Assembly (NCBI RefSeq): GCF_001895085.1
Contig: NZ_BDFD01000006.1
Coordinates: 54,265-118,264 of the forward strand
Reading direction: 5' to 3'
DNA from: Mariprofundus micogutta
GTDB taxonomy: Bacteria; Pseudomonadota; Zetaproteobacteria; Mariprofundales; Mariprofundaceae
Length of the DNA: 64,000 nucleotides
The notes below the pieces were generated by a model. It saw only the letters and a program-made list of their open reading frames with translations. It ran no database searches and was not told the DNA's origin. Shown here piece after piece: positions 45,096-52,579 of the stretch (position 1 is its first letter; each line of letters starts with the position of its first letter). Made by a program: the position numbers and the translations under genes.

Positions 45096-45365
45096 CTAAG
45101 AGGCATTCTCCGCTTCGGCCCGAATGCTTAAAGCATGTATGTGTCTCGGAAATAGCGATTGCAGGCAATGATGGATCAGTCGATGGCTTTGCATGCGATT
45201 TAAATCATTGAAATGGTGTGACTTTATCTCAACTACAAAGTGGCCGCCGCCGGATTCTCTGGCTCCGGCATGGCCTGCATGTTTCCACGACTCGTCGGTA
45301 ATGCTGAGACTTGAAGGTTGGAATTCAGCTTCAAGCATCTGCCTTATTTGCTCTACCCTGTTCAT
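45096..45365 (-). CDS. bolA: BolA-family protein
   Basis: BolA proteins bind [2Fe-2S] clusters with monothiol glutaredoxins, and some act as regulators. The 89-residue protein has the family pattern HAGHAGARESGGGHFVVEI and the C-terminal LNRMQSHRLIHHCL. The start at ATG 45365 overlaps the yhbY stop (ATGA); a start 33 bp upstream would cut deep into yhbY. The pairing with yhbY suggests one transcript. Confidence 0.9.
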   Translation of the reverse strand: MNRVEQIRQMLEAEFQPSSLSITDESWKHAGHAGARESGGGHFVVEIKSHHFNDLNRMQSHRLIHHCLQSLFPRHIHALSIRAEAENAS

Positions 45366-45640
45366 GAATCGGCTGGTTTTTGCCTGTACAGGATGCATGT
45401 TTTACCTATTTGTGAGACCAGTTCGGCCCCGGACTGTGCGGCCAAATCGCTGCCGGACTGTTGGCGCGACTCACGATCATCATCTGCGATGTGAACTTTA
45501 ATCAATTCATGGATATCCAGCGCATTATTGATTTCCATCATTACATTTTCAGTAATGCCCTTTTGCCCGATTCTGACAACCGGCTTGAGATGATGTGCTT
45601 TGCTTTTGAGCGCTTTAATCTGCTTGTTGGATAATGGCAT
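45362..45640 (-). CDS. yhbY: YhbY/CRS1-YhbY RNA-binding protein
   Basis: This small ribosome-assembly factor of 92 residues has the CRM fold. The typical opening LSNKQIKALKSKAHHLKPVVRIGQKG includes the GxxG-like loop, and the conserved end region AELVSQIGKTCILYR follows. It associates with pre-50S particles in E. coli. Its stop overlaps the bolA start. Confidence 0.95.
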   Translation of the reverse strand: MPLSNKQIKALKSKAHHLKPVVRIGQKGITENVMMEINNALDIHELIKVHIADDDRESRQQSGSDLAAQSGAELVSQIGKTCILYRQKPADS

Positions 45641-45738
45641 GCTTTCCTCCGAGGGGTGCGCATGGTAACAATTTTATCGGAGAATGGTATGAAGTTTGCT
45701 ACAGTTTCACCATATGTTTTAACGGGCAGGGTAAATTC

Positions 45739-46650
45739 ATGGGAACATTACGAGAAGATCCTCATCGGGCTGTTATTCTTGGTGCAGGCATCGGTGGCAC
45801 TGCAGTGCTGGAAATGCTGCTGGAGGAAGAGTTGGTGACGGTGCTGGCAGTGGTGGACCGGGATCCTTCTGCTCCCGGCCTGAAACTGGCTGAGCAACAT
45901 CAGGTTGCAGTATATACCGATGTTGAACAGGCGTTGAAGAAATGCACGCCCTGCGTGGCGTTTAATATGACCGGCAATGAAATGGTTGAGGCTGTCGTTG
46001 CAGAGGTGCTTGGCAGCGGTGGTGTGATTGGCGGCATGGAAGCAAACCTGATACTGAGTATTATCAACAATCTGAAAAAGGCCAAGGAAGATCTGAAATT
46101 TCAAGCCAGTCATGACCCGTTAACCGGCCTGCGCAATCGCAGATATATGATGGAACAGCTGCAGCAGGGAGTATCGCAGGCGCTGCGTTACAGGCACCCC
46201 TTTACCGTTGTGATGCTTGATCTGGACCACTTTAAAAAAGTTAATGATCTGCATGGTCATGTTGCAGGAGACAAGGTGCTTTCACACATGGCACGTGTAT
46301 TACGAGGTGGAATGCGCGAGTCTGATACGCCTGGCCGCTGGGGTGGTGAGGAGTTCCTTGTTCTGCTTCCACATACGGATATAGAGGGTGCACATCAGGC
46401 CGCTGAGCAGTGGCTGAATCATCTCACATCCGCGCCGCTTTTGCTTGATAACGGTGCTTCGGCTGCTGTTAGCTTTTCAGCCGGAGTCGCCTCCCTTGAT
46501 ATGGTGGAAAAAGGTGTTGATCTCAAGGTGGCTACAGATGCATTGTTACACTTGGCAGATGCGCGTATGTATCTCGCTAAAGAGCAGGGGCGTAACAGAG
46601 TGTGCGCGATCGGAGAGCCATCTGAAAGCTTTAATGGCGGACAAAAGTAA
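45739..46650 (+). CDS. Diguanylate cyclase with N-terminal Rossmann-like domain
   Basis: The 303-residue protein joins an N-terminal nucleotide-binding-like domain (about 10-110; loop GAGIGG at 15-20, acidic VVDRD after the second strand) to a C-terminal GGDEF domain. The GGDEF site reads GGEEF at 202-206, with an I-site RESD at 193-196, so synthesis of c-di-GMP with product control is likely. The first domain resembles NAD(P)-binding or CoA-binding Rossmann folds, hinting at redox or cofactor sensing. The start at ATG 45739 is preceded by CAGGGT; longer frames enter the divergent yhbY promoter. No membrane helix is present. Confidence 0.85.
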   Translation: MGTLREDPHRAVILGAGIGGTAVLEMLLEEELVTVLAVVDRDPSAPGLKLAEQHQVAVYTDVEQALKKCTPCVAFNMTGNEMVEAVVAEVLGSGGVIGGMEANLILSIINNLKKAKEDLKFQASHDPLTGLRNRRYMMEQLQQGVSQALRYRHPFTVVMLDLDHFKKVNDLHGHVAGDKVLSHMARVLRGGMRESDTPGRWGGEEFLVLLPHTDIEGAHQAAEQWLNHLTSAPLLLDNGASAAVSFSAGVASLDMVEKGVDLKVATDALLHLADARMYLAKEQGRNRVCAIGEPSESFNGGQK

Positions 46651-46709
46651 GGTTTCGTACCATATAATCCCATTATTGCCCGGGCAGACACTTTGGATAG
46701 AGTGGAGCT

Positions 46710-48209
46710 GTGCGTGATATCGAAATTGAACCTGTAGATATTCAGACATCAGAAAGTGATACGGTGGAGCAAAGCAAAGAAAGGTTTGCCCCGCGTATTC
46801 CCATTCGATGGCGCTGGATCATGCTGGTCGGAATTACTGTGACAGTCGCTATCGGTGTGCTGTTTTTCATTATTCTTGATATAGAAAGAAGCGCCTGGCT
46901 GGAAAGTCAGGCTGCACAGGCAGAGTTACAGGTGGATCGTCTGACTGATGAGCTGAAGCTGCCGATGCTCTCCGGCAGCAGTGCAGAAACCGACCTGGTT
47001 GTTCAGGGCTTTTTAGAGAAAGTACCCTCTGTGATGGGCGTGTTGCTGAAATACCCTGATGGCAAAACCAAGGCTTACAAAGACGTGGGTAATGAAAACA
47101 AGCTGGCGAAGATGCTTGTTGTCAGCGAGGAAGTGAAGCGGCTGTCGATCAAGCAGCTCTGGTACGCGAAAACTGTAATTTATGCAAAAACTGCTATGGG
47201 TACGATCGGTGTACGTTTCTCGGAGCAGGCATGGGAAGAGATAGCAGGAAAACTTGTGCAGAGGATTTTATTGGCGGCTCTGGTGGTTGTATTCCTGTCC
47301 GTTGTGGCGGTGTACTGGCTTGCCGGCCGTATGAGTGAACGGCTGGAATTGCTTGCCGATGGCGCAGCCCAGGTCGCCAAAGGCGATTTCCATGTGAAGT
47401 TGGCAGTGCGTGGCAATGATGAAATTTCCGATGCCGTCTCCCAGTTCAATGTCATGGTGGCAGAGTTGGCTCACAAGCAGGAACTGCGTGATGTGTTTGG
47501 TCGTTATTTGAATCCCAAGCTGGTTTCTGATGTGTTTGAAAGCGGAGAAGTGAAGGTTGAAAACCACAGGCAGGAAGTCACTGTACTGTTTGCTGATATG
47601 GTGCAGTTCACTTCATTTTCCGAGTCGACTGAAACAGAGGCGGTTGTCGCAGTACTGAATAGTCATTTCGAAGTGTTTCATCGTGTGATTGCCTATTATG
47701 GTGGTCATGTAGATAAGTATATTGGCGATGCTGTGATGGCAGTTTTTAATCATCCGGTTGGCGATGAAGATCATGTCAGGCATGCAGCAAAAGCAGGATT
47801 GGCGATTGCTCAGGCTTGTGAAAAACTGGGTTTCAAGCGTGAAGATGGCTCAACGATTTCATTCAGGGTCGGCCTGAACTGCGGGCAAGCAATCGCTGGT
47901 AACATTGGTGCAGCCAAACGTATGGAATACACAGTGATAGGTGATGCTGTGAATGTCGCTTCGCGCATGGGTGGTTTAGGTGAGGGTGGTGATGTTGTAA
48001 TGTCCCATTCAAGCTTTCACAAACTGGGTGATGGCTTCGTGTTTCATCCTATCGGCGAGTCCGAGATGAAAGGTGTGAGCCAGAAGATAGAAGTGGGCAC
48101 AGTAGAGGTGTCGAGCAAACATGTTCGCAGAAACATCGAACATGTGGTGGAGTTGGCTTTTAATCTTGATCTGCCAACCGATGTGCGCCAGATCGCAGGA
48201 GATGCCTGA
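46710..48209 (+). CDS. Membrane class III adenylate/guanylate cyclase with HAMP
   Basis: The 499-residue protein has a first membrane helix (about 36-58), a periplasmic sensor region of about 125 residues, a second helix (about 186-206), a HAMP domain and a C-terminal class III cyclase domain (about 285-480). Catalytic features are visible: FADMVQFTSF with the metal-binding Asp, DKYIGDAVMAVF with the second, and MEYTVIGDAVNVASRM with the transition-state region. ATP is the likelier substrate, but this was not proven. The GTG start at 46710 has GGAG very close, so the exact start is unsure. A TPR lipoprotein gene follows at once. Confidence 0.9.
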   Translation: MRDIEIEPVDIQTSESDTVEQSKERFAPRIPIRWRWIMLVGITVTVAIGVLFFIILDIERSAWLESQAAQAELQVDRLTDELKLPMLSGSSAETDLVVQGFLEKVPSVMGVLLKYPDGKTKAYKDVGNENKLAKMLVVSEEVKRLSIKQLWYAKTVIYAKTAMGTIGVRFSEQAWEEIAGKLVQRILLAALVVVFLSVVAVYWLAGRMSERLELLADGAAQVAKGDFHVKLAVRGNDEISDAVSQFNVMVAELAHKQELRDVFGRYLNPKLVSDVFESGEVKVENHRQEVTVLFADMVQFTSFSESTETEAVVAVLNSHFEVFHRVIAYYGGHVDKYIGDAVMAVFNHPVGDEDHVRHAAKAGLAIAQACEKLGFKREDGSTISFRVGLNCGQAIAGNIGAAKRMEYTVIGDAVNVASRMGGLGEGGDVVMSHSSFHKLGDGFVFHPIGESEMKGVSQKIEVGTVEVSSKHVRRNIEHVVELAFNLDLPTDVRQIAGDA

Positions 48210-48210
48210 G

Positions 48211-49332
48211 TTGAGAATACGTCATGTGATGATTTCTGTTATCGTAGTCATGTTGCTGACCGCGTGTGGCGCGGGCGGTAAGCTGATTTCTCGTACTGGC
48301 AGTATGAATAGCTATGACATGATTCAGCATGAGTATAAGAACGGTCACATCATGAAGGCACGCGCCATGGTGTTGGAGCTGGACAAGGCCCATACTGATT
48401 ATGCTCGTGCGCACAGGCTATTGAATGAGAAGATTGAGCCGGCACGACGACGCATATTTGTACATTATCTGCGTCTTGCAAAAGATTCCGAGAAGAAAAA
48501 GCTGTGGGCACAAGCAACCCTTGCTTATAAACAGGCCAAGGGCGTAACCATTAAACCTGAGCTGATGGAGCAAAAACGTGTCGAGATGGAACACAAGATG
48601 CGCCAAATGCGTCTGGAAAAGCTTATTGAGCAGCGTCGCAAGGAAGATGAAAGTCTGTGGAGCTATGCCAGTGCATATGTGCCTGCAAACGGTTTAAGTC
48701 CCAAGGATGAGGTCTATCTGCGTCAGCAAGAGGTCTATAATGATGCTTTGGATGAGCGCGCTGCCCGTGCTTACAAGGAGTCCAGACGTTACCTTCGCGC
48801 AGAGCTGTATGGCCCTGCATATGTGGAAATCGAGTCACATTTGCGTTTGCAGCCGGACTCCGCACGTGGGGTGAAACAGATGCAGGCCATTAAGCAGGCG
48901 ATGCCAGCCTGGTTGAAAGTGCCGAAAGTGCAGGCTGAGACAGAAAAAACAATCAAGGCTAAAAAGCGAGTGACTGCACCGAAAGAAGTAAAACTCAGTG
49001 ATATCCAGAATGCGATCAAGAAGGATGAACTTCCCACTGCTAAGCGCCTTGCTCAGGTTTATCGACGCAACGGAGGCAAGGGGGCGGATAAAATACTCAG
49101 TCAGATACAGAAGAAGCTGGACACCCGATCTGCCGAGTTATTTGTGATGGGAAGCCGTGCATTCCGGCAGGAGCAATTGAATTTAGCGATTCAAAACTGG
49201 GGAGAAGCCGTTGCCCTGACCCCCGAAAATACTGAATACGTTGAAGCTTTGAATCGCGCCAAACAGCTGAAAGAGCGCTTGAATCTGCTGCGTAGTCAGA
49301 AAGATAACGACCCGATACCGGAAGAGGAATAA
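48211..49332 (+). CDS. Probable lipoprotein with TPR-like repeats
   Basis: From a TTG at 48211, with AGGAG nine bases before it, the 373-residue protein starts with a lipoprotein signal (ISVIVVMLLTAC, lipobox LTAC, modified Cys near residue 19). The body is strongly helical and rich in charged residues (RQMRLEKLIEQRRKEDESLW), with TPR-like features near the C-terminus (AFRQEQLNLAIQNWGEAVALTPEN). It is probably anchored in the outer membrane facing the periplasm. It begins one base after the cyclase stop and ends one base before ispG, so all are co-transcribed. It may partner the cyclase sensor domain. Confidence 0.75.
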   Translation: MRIRHVMISVIVVMLLTACGAGGKLISRTGSMNSYDMIQHEYKNGHIMKARAMVLELDKAHTDYARAHRLLNEKIEPARRRIFVHYLRLAKDSEKKKLWAQATLAYKQAKGVTIKPELMEQKRVEMEHKMRQMRLEKLIEQRRKEDESLWSYASAYVPANGLSPKDEVYLRQQEVYNDALDERAARAYKESRRYLRAELYGPAYVEIESHLRLQPDSARGVKQMQAIKQAMPAWLKVPKVQAETEKTIKAKKRVTAPKEVKLSDIQNAIKKDELPTAKRLAQVYRRNGGKGADKILSQIQKKLDTRSAELFVMGSRAFRQEQLNLAIQNWGEAVALTPENTEYVEALNRAKQLKERLNLLRSQKDNDPIPEEE

Positions 49333-49333
49333 T

Positions 49334-50428
49334 ATGCAGGATCAGATTGTGATGCCGCGGCGAAAAACGCGTCAGATGTTCGTTGGCGATGTTGCCATAG
49401 GTGGTGATGCTCCGATTGCTGTGCAGTCGATGACTAATACACTGACTACGGACATTGATGCGACCGTTGCCCAGATTCAAAGGCTGGAACAAGCCGGTGC
49501 GGATATTGTCAGAGTGTCAGTGCCTGATCCGGAATCTGCTGCGGCTATGCCCGAAATTCTAAATCAGACCAAAGTACCCTTGATTGCTGATATTCATTTT
49601 AGTTATAAGATGGCATTGGCATCACTTGATGCCGGTGTGCATGGCCTGCGTTTGAATCCGGGTAATATCGGCGGACGTGATCGTGTTGAACGGGTGGTGA
49701 AAGCGGCATCAGAACGTGGTATTTCTATTCGCATCGGTGTGAATGCGGGTTCTCTGGAAAAAGAGTTGAATGAAAAATATGGTGAGCCATGTGCAGATGC
49801 CATGGTGGAATCGGCTTTAAACCACATTCGTATTCTCGAGGATATGGACTTTCAGGATATCAAGGTGTCACTGAAGGCGAGTAATATCCCCATGACCGTG
49901 GCTGCGTACCGCAAGTTAGCGGAGCTGGTTGATTACCCGCTGCATATGGGCATCACAGAGTCCGGCAGTCTGTTTGGAGGCACGGTGAAGTCTTCGGTAG
50001 GCCTGGGGCTGTTATTGGCCGATGGTATCGGGGATACCATTCGGGTATCACTGGCTGCTGAACCGGAAGAAGAGATCAAAGTTGGGTTTGAAATTCTTAA
50101 ATCGCTGGGTTTACGTCATCGCGGTGTAAACCTGATTGCCTGTCCGAGTTGTGCGCGGCAGAAGTTCAATGTTATTGATACCGTGCAGGAGTTGGAGAAG
50201 CGCGTTGCGCATATTCATGAGAATATCGATGTGGCGGTGATCGGTTGTGTGGTCAACGGGCCTGGAGAAGCGCGGGAAGCTGATGTCGGCATTACCGGCG
50301 GTTATCCTGTGCACATGCTCTATCGTGATGGAGAAAAATCAGAAAAGTTAAAGCAGGCTGAAATGCTGGATCGTTTGGTTGAAGACATTGAACAGCGTGC
50401 GGCAACGATTCGCGCCGGACAGGAGTAG
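49334..50428 (+). CDS. ispG: 4-Hydroxy-3-methylbut-2-enyl diphosphate synthase
   Basis: This iron-sulfur enzyme of the MEP pathway converts MEcPP to HMBPP. The 364-residue protein has the N-terminal TIM barrel (VQSMTNTLTTDIDATVAQI) and the C-terminal [4Fe-4S] domain with the cysteines of CPSCARQ and GCVVNGPGEA. The length fits the shorter bacterial form. hisS follows after 6 bp, a common pairing. Confidence 0.97.
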   Translation: MQDQIVMPRRKTRQMFVGDVAIGGDAPIAVQSMTNTLTTDIDATVAQIQRLEQAGADIVRVSVPDPESAAAMPEILNQTKVPLIADIHFSYKMALASLDAGVHGLRLNPGNIGGRDRVERVVKAASERGISIRIGVNAGSLEKELNEKYGEPCADAMVESALNHIRILEDMDFQDIKVSLKASNIPMTVAAYRKLAELVDYPLHMGITESGSLFGGTVKSSVGLGLLLADGIGDTIRVSLAAEPEEEIKVGFEILKSLGLRHRGVNLIACPSCARQKFNVIDTVQELEKRVAHIHENIDVAVIGCVVNGPGEAREADVGITGGYPVHMLYRDGEKSEKLKQAEMLDRLVEDIEQRAATIRAGQE

Positions 50429-50434
50429 AGGACG

Positions 50435-51676
50435 ATGGCAGGGAAAAGTCTGCAGAGTATTCGTGGCATCCATGATGGATTGCCGGCAGAGGTAAGAGTC
50501 TGGCAGCGGATTGAAGCCGCCGCGCGAAAGGTGTTTGCCAGCTACGCATTCTCGGAGGTGAGGCTGCCGGTTCTGGAGCCTACCGAGCTGTTTGTACGTT
50601 CAATCGGTGAAGCAACCGATATCGTTTCCAAAGAGATGTACGCATTTACTGATCAGGGCAATGATCATATCTGTCTGCGCCCTGAAGGCACTGCGGGTTC
50701 CGTACGCGCATATTTGCAGGGTGGTTTAACGCGTTCGGGAACACAACGCTGGTTTTATGTCGGACCGATGTTTCGTCGCGAACGACCTCAGAAGGGGCGT
50801 CTGCGTCAGTTTCAGCAGATTGGCGTGGAAATGTTCGGTGCATCAGGGCCTCTGGAAGATGTCGAGATGCTTGCCATGGCGCATGCCTTCCTTTCCGAGC
50901 TGGGTATATCGGGCCTGAATCTTGAGATAAATTCACTCGGATGCAGTGCATGCCGACCGGCATATCGGGATAAGCTGGTGGCATATCTGAATGCGCGAGC
51001 CGATAAACTATGTGAAACCTGTAACGAACGTATTGAAAAGAATCCGATGCGTGTGCTCGACTGTAAAGTGGCATCCTGTCAGGCCGAACTGGGAGATGCG
51101 CCGGAAATGGTGGATCATCTGTGTGACGATTGTGAATCCCATTTTACCGGCCTGAAACAGGGGCTCGACGCACTGGCTGTTCCTTATCGCATCAATGCTC
51201 GCATTGTACGCGGGCTGGATTACTATAATCGAACTGCTTTTGAAATTGTTACCGATCAGCTGGGAGCGCAGGGCACGGTACTGGCAGGTGGTCGCTATGA
51301 CGGCCTGGTTCAAGAGCTGGGAGGCCCACCAACGCAGGCGATAGGTTTTGCTGCGGGGCTGGAACGTCTCGCCATGCTGCTGGCTGAATCGGATGCCGCA
51401 GTTGTAGATGTCGCTGTTGCAGCACTTGGTGAAGCAACCATTACCCATTCATTGCAGCAGGCTGCTTTTTTGCGGAGTGCCGGCTTGAATGTAGTGCACT
51501 GTGGTGGCGGTAGTGCCAAGCGTCAGTTCAAGGTGGCTGATCGCGAAGCTGCCCGTTTTGTCGTCGTCATCGGTGAAGATGAGATGAATAGCGGTGTTGT
51601 CACCCTGAAGAATCTGGCCACAGGCGAACAGCAGTCCGTACCTGTCAATCAGATCGTTAACCAAGTGTTCGCATAG
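50435..51676 (+). CDS. hisS: Histidyl-tRNA synthetase
   Basis: This class II synthetase charges tRNA-His. The 413-residue protein has class II motif 1 (near LPVLEPTELF), motif 2 (FYVGPMFRRERPQKGR), the histidine-specific RGLDYYNRTAFE and the C-terminal anticodon-binding domain. The N-terminus IRGIHDGLP is the usual one. It lies directly downstream of ispG. Confidence 0.97.
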   Translation: MAGKSLQSIRGIHDGLPAEVRVWQRIEAAARKVFASYAFSEVRLPVLEPTELFVRSIGEATDIVSKEMYAFTDQGNDHICLRPEGTAGSVRAYLQGGLTRSGTQRWFYVGPMFRRERPQKGRLRQFQQIGVEMFGASGPLEDVEMLAMAHAFLSELGISGLNLEINSLGCSACRPAYRDKLVAYLNARADKLCETCNERIEKNPMRVLDCKVASCQAELGDAPEMVDHLCDDCESHFTGLKQGLDALAVPYRINARIVRGLDYYNRTAFEIVTDQLGAQGTVLAGGRYDGLVQELGGPPTQAIGFAAGLERLAMLLAESDAAVVDVAVAALGEATITHSLQQAAFLRSAGLNVVHCGGGSAKRQFKVADREAARFVVVIGEDEMNSGVVTLKNLATGEQQSVPVNQIVNQVFA

Positions 51677-51738
51677 GCTGGAGCCTGATTACATCAGGGC
51701 CTGATTGAAATTGCGCAAATCCTTGCTACGCTCACTCA

Positions 51739-52575
51739 ATGAGATTTAAATTTATAGCCTGTGCTGCATTGTTGATATTGTTGCCTTTTGCGAACAATGC
51801 CCATGCTGCAAAGCTGGCATTTTCCGGCGTGATCCTTGATCAGGGAAATAACCCTGTTCTCAGTGATTTTACTGACTGGTTGTCAACACATGGTGATTAT
51901 CCGCTGGAGCCTGCATATACAGAGAGCTATCAGGCGCTCAGCGATGCACTGAAAAAACATCGCAACGATATGGCCTGGACATGCGGTGTACCCTTTGTGG
52001 AAGATCATGCAAGAGATGGTCAACAGCTGGTGGCCGTGCCCCTGTTCAGAGGAGAGGCAACCTATTATTCAGTGACTGTCACCAGGGCGGGGAGAGCTGA
52101 AAAAAAACTGGGCGATTTTAAGGCCGGAGTCCTGGCCTATTCTGATCCGCGTTCCAATTCAGGCTTTGTGGCTCCTGCATTTGCATTGCAGCAGCAAGGA
52201 CTTGATATCAACAAGCATTTTCGTCTGTTGCTGCACACCGGTCTGCACGAAGGATCTATCAATGCTGTGCTCAATGGCCTGGCAGATGTTGCCAATGTGG
52301 ATGAGTATATTCTGGTTGAGTATCTTAAATCGCACCCGCAGGACAGTGATAAGCTGGTAGTGCTGGAGCGTTTTGGGCCATTTCCATTCACGCCGATTGT
52401 TGCTGGCAGTAAAACACCGGAAGATGTTATCAAACGCCTTCAGCAGGCGCTTGTCAGTATGCATGAAGATGCTGAGGGGAAGCGCATTCTTGACCTTCTG
52501 GGTTTAGATGGTTTTGTCATCAAGCCCACCTCATTTTATCAGCCTGTTGCATCCATGCTTGAGTCTCTGAAGTAG
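51739..52575 (+). CDS. PhnD-like periplasmic substrate-binding protein
   Basis: The 278-residue protein begins with a Sec signal peptide (hydrophobic 5-20, cleavage near AHA). The mature part follows the phosphate/phosphonate (PhnD-type) binding fold, with the loop AYSDPRSNSGFVAPAFAL near residue 140. No ABC permease or ATPase genes are adjacent; instead a membrane hybrid kinase gene starts 4 bp later. It more likely serves as the ligand-sensing partner of that kinase than as a transporter part. The ligand is not deducible. Confidence 0.82.
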   Translation: MRFKFIACAALLILLPFANNAHAAKLAFSGVILDQGNNPVLSDFTDWLSTHGDYPLEPAYTESYQALSDALKKHRNDMAWTCGVPFVEDHARDGQQLVAVPLFRGEATYYSVTVTRAGRAEKKLGDFKAGVLAYSDPRSNSGFVAPAFALQQQGLDINKHFRLLLHTGLHEGSINAVLNGLADVANVDEYILVEYLKSHPQDSDKLVVLERFGPFPFTPIVAGSKTPEDVIKRLQQALVSMHEDAEGKRILDLLGLDGFVIKPTSFYQPVASMLESLK

Positions 52576-52579
52576 ACCA

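Noticed and set aside
51677..51738. Short inverted repeat (CCTGA ... TCAGG) after hisS considered as a terminator
   Set aside because: The stem is only 5 bp and no T-tract follows.
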